A DNA stretch of 64,000 bases from Antedon bifida. Taxonomy: Eukaryota > Echinodermata > Crinoidea > Comatulida > Antedonidae. The stretch lies in NCBI GenBank assembly GCA_963402885.1, contig OY727098.1, positions 4,955,001 through 5,019,000 on the forward strand, written 5' to 3'. The notes under the pieces were generated by a model that saw only the letters and a list, made by a program, of their open reading frames with translations, was not told the origin of the DNA and searched no databases. The stretch's first letter is position 1, and every line of letters starts with the position of its first letter. Shown piece after piece: positions 33,800 through 48,641 of this stretch. The position numbers and the translations under genes are program-made.

Positions 33800-36700
33800 A
33801 CTTTGATTGTTCTATACTTTGAAATTAAAATTCAAAATTTAAAAGTCACCTTTTATATCAAATTCATTTTATAGTGTCTTTCTTCTTCGTCTGACAATTG
33901 TGCACACATCTTCGATTTCATTAGTCGTAAAGGGATAAAACTCTTCTTCAGTCAATACAGTCAATTATTATTACTTACATTAGACCTACATAAACACAGG
34001 ATTTACTATATAATGGAAATATAACACCCAAATATAATTATCATTATTATTAGTACTAAATATCTTAACTTTTGACCATATCTCGTATATAGTTCTACCA
34101 GACAGGGTTTACGACACTGGGGTAAAATCTATAGATATGGCTATCTAATTATTTCGGCCGCCGGCGGTCATTTCAACCGCCGGTTATGAACGTCTGTTAT
34201 AGGCCTACATTCATAATTCACACACTTTATTGAATCGAGTTTTGGTCCTCGAATTTTCCTGTAGGCCTATTTTAAAGTTCAACATGATTTTATGTTATAT
34301 TATTCAACTTTTCTACTCGTCGACATGAGAATGCTTATGAAATAAGATGATTTATAACATTTTTGTTTGATCTCGGATCTTATCAAAAATATTGATAATA
34401 TCGTGAGAAATGACAATGACAGATTGTTACATGACCATTTTGTAATCTGATAATATGAAGATGACACCTTGTTTTGATTATGAAATGTAAAATGTGTAAT
34501 GTTATGAAGTTTTTAATGGTGGTTTTCGATGGTGGTATTACATAATCTCTATCTTTGACAAACTGAAAAATGTACTGATCCCGTGTAGGTGTGGGTAGGT
34601 GTATATTCCTATATTCAATTTAACTGTTCTTGTGATACCGATACCACTTCCCTATGAATATGGAGTTTCTAAACTATAAACAAAGTAAGTAAAGTATGTT
34701 GTTGGTTTCGTCGTTGTGGATAAATTAAAGTATTATAATGTGGTTATGCAAATGCTGTACAAGGAAAGATTGATTAAACAGAAAATCCATGAAGGTACCC
34801 TTAACTCGCATTAATGTTCTTAGAATAGCCTAACCTGGATCAACAATGAATATGACGTGAACAGCATGTTTCAGGTCAGGTCCCTGATTCATCATTGTAG
34901 ACAAAAAATTGTTTATGCCTGCGATATAAAATGAATATGCAAGATCATAATACAAATAATTACACTGTTATTGCTAATACCTAAATATATTGTTTATTTC
35001 AATTTTCGCTTGGGTCTACTTTTTAATTTAAAATCGTTTGCAAAATTAAGTTGTTAAAATAAATCAAATAAGTCATACCACAAACTTAATATAAAGTAAT
35101 CATCTAAAATGTTTTTAGGTAAGTAGTTAACCATCCATTACTTATAAGAAGTAGGGCAGAAGTACTTTTGTAATGTTTTCTCAGTCAGCTTACGACATGA
35201 ATTAGATATCCACTCGCATATGTGAAAATAAGAGCCTACAGCAAAATATCAAGCATAACATTTTATAAAAAGACGTCAGCGTGGTTCTTCGTCACCTCAA
35301 CTTAGCGCCTTCGTTTATGACGTCAGTGATGGGTTTTTCGAGTATGACAAAAGTCCTACATATTTAGTTTTCATAAACATATTAATTTGTTTACATATTG
35401 ATATACTATTTCAGAATATGATTTTAAAGGCATATTCAACGATACCAAACACCACGCACTTATTTTGTTCGGTTAGTAGATAAGTTGAAAACATATATAC
35501 ATAAAATCAAAATGCAGTGTAATTAAAATACAATGTAATTAAAATGCAATGTAATTAATTAAACTATTAGCGTTTTTTCAGTTCCATTGATACCACATTT
35601 TGAATTTCAAGCTGATCAGAAAAGAAGGTGGTTTATTTTTATTTAATAATTCATTTTAACAACAATGTTGTGTCACCATAAGTGAAAAGGAATTCCTTCA
35701 ATTTATATCCATGGGAGTAAATTTCTCATTCTAATAAAAGAGTCGTGTAATTACCACTCTTTTTTTAAAAGTGCTTATTTCACGATGCTCATTCTGCTTA
35801 ACCGCTGTCGGAAAATAAGTGGGGTTCGATTTGTTCCAAAAGTTTATTTTATAATCAATAGAAATGTTAACCCCAGAGCTCCCCTTTAAAATAACTATAT
35901 TATAATATGTTATCAGTTTAAATTTTTGTTTGCTTTTGCATTACTGAATACACCCATTGTGCTTAAATAAATACACGCACGCATTATATTGATATTCAAC
36001 CCTAATTGATCAATCAATATTAATATTTTAATTAAAGAATTATTAAATCATTCGAAATTAATAGCTTTTAAAATCAAAATGTCATCAATCTTGTAAAATA
36101 ATCATGGACATAATCTTGTTTGCGTAGGCTGTTTAAATTACTATATTAACCTTTGTAAAAGGTAATTATAATCGTCATGAGCCACTGATTGTCAAAGGTC
36201 CAAGATTAAACTTTATTAACACCTTCGTGCCGTGCATTTGTTGTGTATTACTAACCAATACTAAAGAGTGTCAAATACAGGTGTAGATAAAATCATCATG
36301 TTATACTATCCAATCTGCTATTAAAATTACAATACTATTTAGATTGCTGTGAGGACTAAATACTTATACAAAGTACGGGAAAGATATTAAACCAAGACAA
36401 TCTCCTTTATAAAACTACTCATACTCTATATGTCTAAAACACATTGGTCTAAGAAGTTACATTTAAGCCTACAAAATAAAAAAGTGAAGAAAAAAAATTG
36501 TTAATACAATATCAACGAAGTAAGAATGTATTATTTTTCAGACATTCTAACACATTTGCCTAGAGTTGATAATGTCACATTCAAAGTTCAACCAAATTAT
36601 TCATATCACAAGTTCTATAGAAAATAATGTCATCATTGTCGTCATCATCATCAGTTACGATCATCATCTTGCGACCTCACGCTATCCAATATTTTACACC

Positions 36701-39700
36701 ATTTTGCTCTTATGCAGGATGGTTTGTCTATATATAATTTTCAATTTCCTTTTTCGTGATCCATGTAGATTTCGGTACTCTTCTTACTTTGGTCTTCTTC
36801 TTTTCTGTTAAATTCGTTTAGTGCAATTTTTGCAAGGGCTTCCTTTACATGTGTCATTTTGTGTTTGTTCGAATGGCAGGCTTTATGTTGGTAATTCTAT
36901 TTTGCTCTCCTTTTCATTAATATGAATGAATCATGCACAAATAAGTGCATACTTATTTCTTCCTGGTTGAACTTAATTTAATTGAACCTATCCCTGTCGC
37001 ACTTCGTAAAAGTAAAGTGCTACAGAGTGTGGCAGCTCAATTCTAGATACGAGGCATGTTATATTACAATGTGTGACAATTCTATTGCAAATGTGACAGT
37101 ACAAAGCGTTACATTTGCATTACAGTGTAACGTGCCCTATCCCTGATTGAAACTTTTTGAAAGACTTAACGTCTTCACTTAACGTATCATACTGAAATGT
37201 ACAAAACAATATCACTTCTTGTCATATGGATAGAGGTATGTTTTGTTACATCAGGAGGTTGAATGCCTATGATAAACTAGGGATACTAATGAATTTTACA
37301 AAACAGTAACGTGACTTTGTTAAAGCAGAAATGACGTCACATGTGTGAGTATTCCTTGCTTTAAATGTATATTTTTCCACTATAAACTGCGTTTAAAGTC
37401 GGCGAACAGCACACACAACATTTAAATAGGTGTATTCAATTACAATCTTATTTTCATTTTAATTTCTTTCAATATTGTGTATAAAACTCTTCAACACCGG
37501 TACATATTGTTTCTAAAATTGATCTGTAATGTCTATAGTTATTGAAATAAACGTTTTTTCCTCCTTTTTCTGTTCTGGGTCAAACTTTAAAGCAGTATTG
37601 CCATCCATGCATGTTCTGAAACTGATTCACAGACTACATTAATATTATAATCTGTCATTGTGAATCATCGGTAAAAATGATAACGATCATAATGCAATTA
37701 TTCAATAATAAAAAAAATCAAACTAAACGTACAAACATTCAGCCATTCAACTTGTTTTCTTCAGCACCAATGATCATTTACGGTATGATTATTTTAAGGT
37801 ATGAAAATAACCATACCGTATGATAACTAAGCGCCTCATCGCTTATACATTTTTGTTTGAAGTTTTGTTGTGATGCCTTGACAATAATATAATGAATGTA
37901 TTCATGCAGAGAATACAGTAATTTATTCTATCATTTATGAAGACTGACTTATGTTTAAAAACTATTTTGATTAAGACCAGAGTAACCAACACTCTTAAGT
38001 TGAATTATGCACACAATTAATTAAAAAAAAAAGTTTCATATGACTCTTAATTTGACCAATCATAAAGCCTTGTCTGCACTATCAAAGTTTATGTAACAAA
38101 ACAATATGATGTGCCCATATAGGGCATATCACTACCATATTTGGGCACATCACAAGTTTGACAATGTAGACAGAACTTAAGACCAGAGCAGGAACTGTTG
38201 CTTGTAAACTCATGGGGGAAATACATGGTAAACACCAATTTACGGTATTCATCATCAACATAAATGCCTACATTTATTTTTAATCAATAATACGTCTTCA
38301 GTTTCTTTTTTAAATTTCTTTAAATTAATATCAAACAACACTCTGGATCAAAAGTTTTTCGTTCCGCAACAATACACATAATTTCATCAAACTTTTTTTA
38401 TTAATATTCCAAATCGTATGTAGGCGTATTCGAATTAAATGCTGTATAATAAAACAGACTTATGGGGACTATTAAATTACAATAATATTAATAAATGATG
38501 AAGTCTAAATTATCGTGGGATTTAAAGGACATTCTGATAAAAATATTTTAAACTTTTCTAAAAAGCTTTATACAAAAGTAAACGTTAATGGTTATATATT
38601 ATAGTGTTTATTATGTTTGTTACATTATACCGTTTCTAGATCAGATTATATTTAATGCTTTCTGGTAAGTGTGTATAAAAAAGCTGTATAATATTGTCAA
38701 ATTTAATTTAAATGTATTTCCACATATATTAAACAGTCAAACAGATACACAGGAAACTCTCTGTCTTCAGTAAGACGAAAACAGTTTATATAACATTTTC
38801 CACTGTATAATTCACATGGTAAAGGTTGGCAAATAGATTTCTAACGATAAGAAATTAAGCTGATGAAAGTCGTCAAATATGTTTCTATGACCTCGTATTA
38901 TGAATGATTTTAGTTATTATAAATAGTTTTTGCAGTCATAAGACGTAATAAATGTAAATATATGTATTATTCATCAACATGATAAGCATACTCAGAGACG
39001 CCCCACACCTTCACTCTCACCCCCGGTCCCTTAATATTCGAATAATCTTGCACATGTGCATTAAAATTATGTGCATCGGCTTTACGTCCCATCTGATGGA
39101 CGAGGCGATCTTACCTTATACAAGCAATACGGTACAGCCAGGTCTCGATCACATACCTCTCATCATGCTTGTCCGATTAGGTTATCAATCATACACTACT
39201 CAATATCGCTCTCTAATATTACCGTATGTTACCTAAAATGTCTACAAAAATCATTGCATTCTCTTCTGTATTTCTTTAACCTCCGGTTCCTCCAGAACAG
39301 GATTGCCTTTCGTGATTCGCCTTCTTGTTTTTAAATCTTTTTTACTTAAATATTTATCATATCTTTTATTCATTTAGCTGATCAATTTTTCAAATAATTA
39401 CCATCCATGATCTTCCTCCTTCCTATTAATTGTATTTATTATTATAATAAGAAGAAAGAAGAGAATACACTTTTTGATTGACTTGACTTAATTTGAAACT
39501 ATACTTGATTTTCAGTTCAATGTTGTTTTGATATAATGTAACCAATTAATTCAATTTGTATCAATTTATTCACACCCTTTTTTCAAGGCAAATCTACAAA
39601 TAAATTTCAATTTATGACATTTCAAAACATAATCTAGGAAAGAATAAACATTTTTTGGCAAACATTTGTGAGTGAATAGAGCGATTGCCAGAATCGTTTA

Positions 39701-41655
39701 AAGTCTGTTATTTACCAGGACAGCTGGAACAACTGTCAGAGTAAGACAAGTTTTAATGTTGTTTGAACATATGGAAAGCATGATTTGAGGCAATTGAGTG
39801 AGTTTCTATAGTATGATCTGTGTGGAGAAATATAGAGGAAGTTCCGGTTTCGACGACCTCTTCGGGAATGTATTCCTCGTCGGCCGAAATTCCAATTGTT
39901 ATATAAGAAACTTGTCCCGCAAGTCTGACGTAATCGTACTTTTAACCAATCAACGACCGGAAAAGTGAAACTGTTTGTGTTAACCTATTACCTTATCACT
40001 ATGTATAGCCTATTGCATTCGTACGGTATTCAGACCTAAATATATTTAGGCCTACCAACATTGTCTGTCTTTGTGAGAAAATCCAATTTTTAACCAATCA
40101 AATGTCATGAGTCAACTGCGAATTAAACTTAACCTGTTTTTCGTGTATTGTATGTGGAGTGACCATGCAATTTATTTTGTTATTAGCATCTTCGGCCACA
40201 AAATATAAGCATCACAAACTTGTCTTCAAATCTTAAATTTATTATAGGTGTAGTATTATTATTAATCGTCTTTTAATCGTTTAGCCTGTCGTAATACAAT
40301 AGTTGAGTAGTTTATGATATACTACTATATTTCATCGTCATTTTTATAATTACCATATCGATTTTGCTAGCTTTTTTTAATAGTCTCAACGTCATTTATT
40401 GAATACTCAAGACAGTGATAAACTACTAAATCTCCTTGGGTTATTAGTTAACTTAGCCCCCTCCACCCACCCACTATAATCGTATGTTCATCTACTCGAC
40501 TTATGGGAATGAAATATTAATAAATCATCTATCAAAACATAAGTACTATAGAGGCCTTGTGCTGGTAGTTTTAAAAGAAAGTATGTACAGAATAATGGCA
40601 TTTCATTGTAAATGCAAATTAATCTACTGTATAATATTAAGGGCACTTAGAGAGCGCAAACCTTCGCCTGCATATAAACATGACGTGTTCCCATATAGTT
40701 ATAAAACCATCCTTTAAAATCTTATGAAAATTGGACAATAATTATTTGAGTAATCCTGCTAACTAACAAATCTAGAAAGAAACAAATATGCAAACACACG
40801 AGATCGACTACATAATAGGAGGTAATAAAACAAATAATTATTATAATAAAATGACATCTAAATTAACTCTATTCAATTAAATGAATCTAACAATTACCTG
40901 GAAATTTCTAAAGCTGAATGAATGTTGTATAATTGCATAGGTCAAAAATGAACATACACACACAAGATAACAAGCATACAAAAGTCGTTTTATTTTTGTT
41001 TTTATTGTTGTTGTTGTATCCTCATTTTGGCGCAACGACGAGATGAGCGGTGGTTTATAGAAGTTATGTTTTACCTAACATCCACCTGTCTCTTTCTATA
41101 TTTATCATTAATAAATTAGTTTCAAATGCTTCCGTTTTGACTTATTTAGTTTCTTTAAGCGTAGGTGGCATAAGCAAGCAGGTTACTCTGATTAGGGCGA
41201 GTGAGTGTTATGCGTCATGCCTCCAAGTTGATTGATAGATACGTGTAGTTTAGAGCCCAGAGCACGATGCCGATTCACAAATAAAATCATTCGAATTCAT
41301 ATTGGATCACGAAATGCATGATGACGATTGATGGCGTTATCAACACACTAACATTACAGATAGGCTATCAGTCATCAGCTTCAATCAAATCAAAATATGA
41401 ATTGCAATTATTAGAATGTGATACTATTTTATAAGCAATTGTGAATATTAAAGCGCAGACTATTGATAGAATAATAATAATAATAGAATTATTGTATAAA
41501 CGTCTTCAACATTTTCAAATGTACGGTAAGTAAATTAACAAAAATCGATACTGTTCTTTTTGGTTGAATTCATTGATAATTTTATTTATCAGTATGTTTT
41601 ACAGTTATCATAATACCAGTTGTCCATATTTGTTACTATAGTTTTTAATAGAGAA
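33800..41655. other. Long stretch without recognised genes
   Basis: No exon with convincing protein similarity. Contains a GGCCGCCGGCGG patch near 34153, a roughly 16-bp tandem at 35510-35560 (TGTAATTAAAATRCAA-like, three units), a MITE at 38065-38179 and an imperfect hairpin near 39845-39890. ORFs at 36566, 38979, 39071 and 40484 look like chance. Confidence 0.5.
38065..38179. mobile_element. MITE copy, GTAGACAGAGCTT-end family
   Basis: Left end AAGCCTTGTCTGCACTATC, right end GACAATGTAGACAGAACTT: inverted repeats of about 20 bp with a few mismatches. A second internal inversion is seen in GATGTGCCCATAT versus ATTTGGGCACATC. Length about 115 bp, no coding. Confidence 0.8.
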
Positions 41656-41657
41656 AT

Positions 41658-41749
41658 AAGGCCATACATGGCTGCAGTCGCGTGCGCAAATTTGAGTTAG
41701 TGTTTACCGACCGACCGACAACCAACTGACTGACATAGTGAGCTATAGC
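41658..41749 (-). repeat. GGTC-microsatellite dispersed element, inverted copy
   Basis: AAGGCCATACATGGCTGCAG, TCGCGTGCGCAAATTTGAG, TTAGTGTTTACCGACCGACC, a short CAAC/TGAC run, ATAGTGAGCTATAG. It matches 33690-33788 in both flanking blocks but has fewer tetranucleotides. Confidence 0.8.
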
Positions 41750-41759
41750 TAAAAAACTA

Positions 41760-44700
41760 AAAAATGTCATCATTACATGCGAACAAATCATTTTATTTAA
41801 AAATATATATAATTATTAAAAATAAAAGGTTGAAGAAACTATATCAACTATGTACGATCGCGTACGATAGTTGACCTTATGTCAAGCGTACATGACGAGA
41901 ATTGAAGTCTGGCCCGATTACAACGTTCGCCAGGACATTACTGTAATAAAACAATTAGGCATTAATTAAATCGGATACTGTATAAATAAACAGCGGAAAC
42001 TATCAATTAAAAATTAATACAATATAGAGTTTTAATATGGTGTGCAAATCATTGATGATCGAAGCTCTATATAAAATATCGAGAAACAAAAGGATCGAAA
42101 TAATAGATAATCATTCGTCCTAGTGGGAACCCACCTTAAGAATAAATCGAACTATGATATCATGTCTTGAAAGTTAGTCTTTGCAATTGGTTGATGTATT
42201 AGCTTTTTAGAAGCGGTTTATACGTGTCAAGTGGATAACATCCGCAATCCGTATCAGGTCAGCCAAATGGCTATGAGCATTGTGGCAGATTTCATACGTT
42301 TGTATTATGAAAGAAAGAAATTTACTTGTACATATAGGAAGACATTTTTACGTCATGTCTTACATATCTATGATAATGATATGGTAAGTCATGTCTGCCT
42401 CGGACAATAATGAATTGCTATACTTAAAAGGAAATCAAAGGCGTTTAACATTACGTTTCTGTTATTTTTTTTTAATATTAAATGCATTTTCACATTATTT
42501 CACATGTTTTAAAACAGACATACGTCTCATCAACAGGGGTACGCCTAAACAACCACACCCGACGTCAGATCCATGTGTTGTATATATCAAAATGATTGTT
42601 ATGACCTATTAAACGACCAGAAAGTTCATATAAGCTATTATTGTAGACTTCATTGTCGGCTGAAAGATGGCTTAGTTCACAATATTCGACACTAAAGAAA
42701 TCGCAGTGTCATCGGATTGGCATAATGACATTATTTTAATGTTTCTAATCTTTCTTAACAGTCACAATCAGGTCACGGTCCCTAATTTAGGAAATGAAAT
42801 GCCGATTCTAGGTGTCGTATAATGTTGTGATAGGCTACAAAGACAGATCCGAACACGAAATTCCCACATGTAGAATTGTTACGAATAGTTATATATTATC
42901 AATAACTATGTATTTTTTTTTCATGAGAGTGCAGTTAACCATTTGAACAGACATTGGTAATTTTTAAAAACGTAACCTTCCTAAAATCATCAATATGCCG
43001 GGTGTCGTAATTTACAATTCCATCTATCCCTTTTACTGGTCTCGGTTTTGTAAATATAAACGAATTAGATGCAAAACTTTAAATTATTTCGTTTGTTATA
43101 TGCACAAACCTTTTTTTATGGGAAAGTATAGGGCCTATAAAACGAAGCTGTTATTAACTCTTCACGAAACTCATTATAAAACAAATTAACATAAAGTATT
43201 AGTTTTTTCAATAGTTTTTTTAGTCATTACTGTGTGTTAATGATGCATGCATTTTTTTTAAACAAATATTATTATTGACAACACAAAATGGAAATATAAT
43301 TTAATTCAACCTTTGTCGTGGAGATAAAAGATAATGTGGCTTAGCCTATTATTTGAAATTTAGGTAGTTCTGAATCAGGCTTAAACTTTAAAATCTGTTA
43401 AAATTATTGCTATATAGAATGATTTAAATTGATCAAATAAATTAAATTAATGGCTGTTTCTTTAATTTTAAAACCGTAGGTCTAACAGCAAACAGTAATG
43501 TGTTGTTAATAACCCTTAAGGTATAAACGCCTTCTGAAATTAAAGTTAAAAACTACCGGCAGATATCGCACGCTACCAATAGCAATCCCTCGAATTATAT
43601 CGAGGTTAATGACTGCGTAAGAGACAATATCTTTAACCCTTATAGTGAACATTGTCTGACCTTAATTAAGTAATGATGTATCATGTCGAAACACATCTAG
43701 AAACATTGTCATGATCGTGTGCGTTTCACCGACTAATGTGTTTTAACTAGAGTTTACAGATGTGTAAACCGGTCAAAGACGTGAGAGTTAGGTTTTAAAA
43801 TCACGTTTTGTCATTCACAAGAAAAGCTTTACATTACAATGTTATAAGATTCATAATTAAATCACATTATTTTGCATAAAATGTGATAATAATGTAACAT
43901 GTTTTATACGACATCCACAGTTGTCTTTATAGGCCTAATTGCATGTTGAAAAGAAATGGAAATTCATGCATGCAACATACATCTGTAACTTGCCCTCTAA
44001 ACTACCGTGCACTATTAATGAATATGAATGCATAATTTTTGTCTAGAAGCAGATCTTCTGAATCTTATGTCTATCTTAATAATGTATATCTTAACCATTT
44101 TTCCTAAATACCATTAGAAGGCCTTCCTGAAAATTGACTATGTATTGGAGTTTACGTCTTATGATGGAGAAAGATGATTTTCTGTTTGGACTATACTTTC
44201 TCTTGATAATGAGTATGCATTTTGTTTTCTGAATAACTAATCAGCCTATTAATACACGTAAACTCATATCTAGATGACTTTCAATAGTCAGTTAACATCT
44301 ACCAAGTGACCGTTGCAGAATCGTAGATGCCTATAAACGTACCGAACAATTTGAAAGTCTAACTTGTTCCTTTCATGATGGCATGCTGGTTCAACTTTAT
44401 TGAAGATGGATTTGCTATGTTATGTTTACCGAATTAAACTGTCATGCCTCTGTCATCTCTGGGCAGATATCCCCTTCACTATTTGGTTCCGCTCCTGGGG
44501 TATAGGCATGCAGTGTTACAATTTCGTGCTCTACTTTACGCTTTGAAATCTGTCATATGAATACGGTCGTGTATGACCGATGAGATACAAACATGTAGTA
44601 GATTTAGTTTCGGATTACTTTATATTTCAATATTACAGTGGAAAAATGAATGTCAACGTCAAATGCAAGTTTAAAAATGTGTAAATGTAATTGTAAAGCT

Positions 44701-44905
44701 AATTTTATTTGCTGATTGCTTGTAAAAGAAAGATATAATGAAAGATAAATGACGAGAATTACCATACGGGTTCAGGAAATAACCCAATGTGAAACTCATA
44801 TTATGTTACTCTATGCACACTTAAACAAAATTGGCACACGAATGAAATGAGTCTATATTTGCTATTCCGATACTGTTTTTGCGCCCAAATAGTGCAATGG
44901 CGTTA
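41760..44905. other. Intergenic, nothing recognised
   Basis: AT-rich sequence. ORFs at 42391 and 42995 show no domain or splice context and are not called. Confidence 0.5.
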
Positions 44906-44913
44906 AGAAGACC

Positions 44914-45063
44914 AATTTACACATACCAGCGATAACGGTAACCGCGCAGCTTCTCCAACGTAGAATCTGTATCTATCCGCCCGTCCGCTCCGCACTGTGT
45001 GTAAATGGTCATAACTAACAGATTCTATATTTTTATTACCGTTACCGCTCGTCTGTGTAAATT
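44914..45063. mobile_element. Palindromic MITE-like element, about 150 bp
   Basis: Left arm AATTTACACATACCAGCGAT (44914 on) and right arm, read inverted, AATTTACACAGACGAGCGGT share a terminus and continue into AACGGTAA. A nested pair TAGAATCTGT / ACAGATTCTA lies inside, so most of the element folds on itself. No ORF. Confidence 0.6.
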
Positions 45064-45661
45064 CGCGTTTTGCTGGCACGAGTTAAAAACCACAATAATG
45101 AATATCATGCAAATGTCGAATTTTGCACTTGGTGTTACATTTTTTAATACAGTCACCCAAGGGCAAACTGATGATTCTTGTGTCACGTTTATTCGCATAG
45201 GGATGTTATGTTTTGTGTTCTTTACAACACGTTTCATTAGTCACACTCGTATACTCTATAGCCTGTCCAGAACCATAAATTCAAGTTGACTAAAACGCGC
45301 AAATTGGCTGCTGTCCTATGGTTAAATCATGATATAATAATTATTACTATATATGTACGTTTTGCCTTTAGGAGACATAACATTTATATAATTCAAGGTA
45401 ATAAAATCAATTGTTCGAATATTGTACTGATTAATGTTAACCTTCAGCAATTCGTCAATTTTAAATACCGTAGTATATGACAACCAACATTAAATTCAAC
45501 TGTATTGCCTTATGTGATGAAAAAAAAACGATGTATGAAAAAAAAATGTTAATTCCATTGTTTTAATGTAAGCTAGACCCATGACTTTTTGCAGTGTTTT
45601 AGGTAATGGATTATAGCTGCAGCAGCTATGTAGGCTACCATAAGAAAATATTACAAACATC

Positions 45662-45824
45662 AAACATTAACATTAAACTTTATGTGACAAAAAAGTGTGA
45701 TGTTCCCATATATGGACATGATGATGTCATATCACTACTATACCATATTAAAGAATATCACTACCAGATTTGGGCACATCACACTTTTTTTGTCAAACTA
45801 GTTTGATAGTATAGACATAGCTTT
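45662..45824. mobile_element. MITE copy, GTAGACAGAGCTT-end family, longer variant
   Basis: Right end AAACTAGTTTGATAGTATAG, ACATAGCTT; left end decayed but ACTTTATGTGACAAAAAAGT is the family subterminal block. The interior holds repeated CCATAT / ATATCACTAC words in both orientations. Confidence 0.7.
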
Positions 45825-45829
45825 ACTCT

Positions 45830-48380
45830 TAGCCCTATAGGCAAAGGCCAACTCATTCAAAACTTTTATTTTTATGCTCAAATTTGGTAAATAATAAACA
45901 TTGTTGTTTTCTAAACATTACAACAAGACAGCTAATGCATGGACATGTGTGAGAATTAATAATTAAATGCAAGGTACAGTCTGAAATGTAAGTAGATACT
46001 TGTAATACGAATTCTAATTGTATTTAACTTATAGAATTTAATAATTATTTGTTAGTAGGATATTGGTATAGGCCCTACATTTGTCGAATCGTGGGTCATT
46101 CGTAAATGGACGAATGCTAATTTATAGGGCTGCAATTGTAGTTGTAGTTTAATTATTAAAATGCAAGAAATATGGTATTATTACAAGCACAATACACAAT
46201 AACATACAGGATAATAAATACAAAAAGTAATCATGTGGGGGGAGGGTCATATAAGTCAAAAAGACTTTAAGTTTGACCCACCCCAAAATATAACATTAAA
46301 TACGAATACAAAAAAAAACATAAACTATAAATAAAAGAAAACAAAGCTACATTTCTATTTAATGTTTGATCGTGAAGGCATGGACCTATAAATCAGATAT
46401 ATATATTAGATATTAATATTTTTTTCTTATTTATAAGTCCATGGTGAAGGTAAAATGAGTTTACAGCGGCACGCGTGAGTACAAGACACGTTTTGTGAGT
46501 GGACAACGGCAAAAGGCGCCGTGATCAGCGAAGCATAAAAATTATCAAATGTTGCGTTAAAAATTTCACTTTTGTTTAACAAGCTAGTAAATTATATCAT
46601 TTGTTGCGTTTATGACAACAGATTGGGCTTATAGTGCGGTTGGTTAGCTGCTCAAAATTGGCAGGCAATTTAGCACAGAACTTAGAAATAACCTTGGTAG
46701 GCCTTTTGTCACGGATAAAAGAACATGGGTTTGGGCCAAAAAACAAGGTATTTCCATTAAAAAACATAGCTGAAAGTGGGTGTTTCCATAATCGGGTGAA
46801 AACGTTCATGGTCAAACACTCTATCAATAAATTTATCATAAGATTAAGAGTACACATGATTATTTCTTCAGTAACCGCACATTTTATTCTTCAGAATCCT
46901 ACTTTTATCTTTCAATTTTAAATATTTTTTTTTTATCTTTTAATACCATTTTTACTGTATTGATTGTAATCTTTTTTTATATTGCTATTGAAATTGATTT
47001 TGACCAAAATGAGCGAATACATAAGAATCTGTAGTCTCTTATCTACTGAGTACACTGGTCCCTCACTAAACATTGCAAAATACGTTATGTTGTTAGTTGT
47101 CTGCCTGAATGTTTAGTATACTCTAGCTTCCCACTCTTGTCAAGCCAAGAATATTATAGGCCTATTACCGTGCGAGAATCGGCTGATACTTTTAGGAAAC
47201 GACTCGGCACTGTAGTCTATAATTTATCCACTAATCATAGGCAAATTCTATACTACAGTGTCACTATACAATTTATATTAAATTACCAAGCTTTCAAGCG
47301 ATTTCTGTTTAAGCAACTCAAAGCTAGACTTCCCCCAATTCTCAAGTGGCCTGTGTTTTAAATTTTTGTTTACCAATATTAAGCTCTGAATCGCCGTCTC
47401 TAACCTACTAGACGAATACTGTAGGCCGACTCGAAGCTATACATCACATAAACGGTCAAAATTGCGCAAGAGTCACGCAATCCTGCTTGCTGGAGAAAAC
47501 GAAAGGAAATCCAGCAAATCAACTAAATAAAAAGTAAATTAATTGAACCCTGGGAATACTATCCTACATTGTATTGCAGCGCTACAAGTGTGATACCGTA
47601 CATTCAGCAACATAAGTCATTCGATTTTACTCATTCATTGTGGAGTTTTAAACATATTACGATAAGCATATTGAATTCTATATACATAGGTGGAAAAAAG
47701 TACCGGTTCTCTAATTTTATTTTCCTTTTTTTAAACTTTAATCAAATGTATCCGTATATTCTGAAACGTTTTAAGACTGAATTAATCAAAGAACCACATG
47801 CGTAATGACGTAATAATTAATTTGGCTCATAAACACTCTACCAACAATGTTCAAACCTCTTCAAACCAAATGTAATTAAGCACACTTATTGTATGTTTTT
47901 ATAAGTTGATATAGACTGTATTATGTATATTGCTCGTTCCCACTTCAAGGTGTTATAGACAAGAAACAAGTTATAGGATATGCCCATTCGGTTAACTTTT
48001 ATCCGCTCCTTATAATGTTTATGATAAAACTAGATTATCTGTGGATTTGCGTGGATTTTTCTCAAGGTATTTCCTTCGTGTTATTTCTGTGACACGAGTA
48101 TGGATGGATGATGACAGTCAATGTGACCAGGTCCATGATGTGACATTATATCATATTTAATGTGTTTAACTGAATAGGAAACAAAAAAGCTTCGATATAT
48201 GTTCATGTTTCTAAATTCTCTAAAGCGATGTCTTTTACTTTTCCACCGGGGTTATTAGCAAACCACATACGCGTGCCCAAACATACAATTATCGATTACT
48301 TAATTGAGATTCGTAAAAGATCATTAGTAACGTCTTACGATCGACTTAATAAACATAAGTAAATCAAGCGTGTTTAAAAA
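45830..48380. other. Intergenic, nothing recognised
   Basis: Overlapping ORFs on both strands at 46597-46921 share one stretch of sequence and show no domain. The ORF at 47137 is also unsupported. Confidence 0.45.
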
Positions 48381-48641
48381 GTAACGCTAAGCACAACAGG
48401 CACACGCGAGAGCCGAACAAAGCCGCGCGGGACGGGGATGAATGTGTGCTGATCTGAGAAGAGGCAACATGTACTTTGTCTTTGTTATCACTGTTTGTGA
48501 TTATAACTGTTACCATTCTGTTGAAAATATACAAATTTTACGAATGGACAAGTTTGCTTGGGGGCTGATGATGCGTTGTTTACATTTCGTCAACGGCAGA
48601 GGGTTCAGTTAATTGAAGCGGTGTGCGAATTAAATGTCTGA

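Noticed and set aside
39845-39890. Imperfect hairpin with TTCGACGACCTC and GTCGGCCGAAA
   Set aside because: Pairing is interrupted and no second copy was seen in the window.
44940-45289. ORF of 94 residues near a CpG-richer patch
   Set aside because: Its start lies inside a palindromic element and the peptide shows no domain.
46597-46921. Overlapping ORFs on both strands
   Set aside because: Neither has a recognisable domain, splice context or relation to neighbours; mirror ORFs of this length occur by chance.
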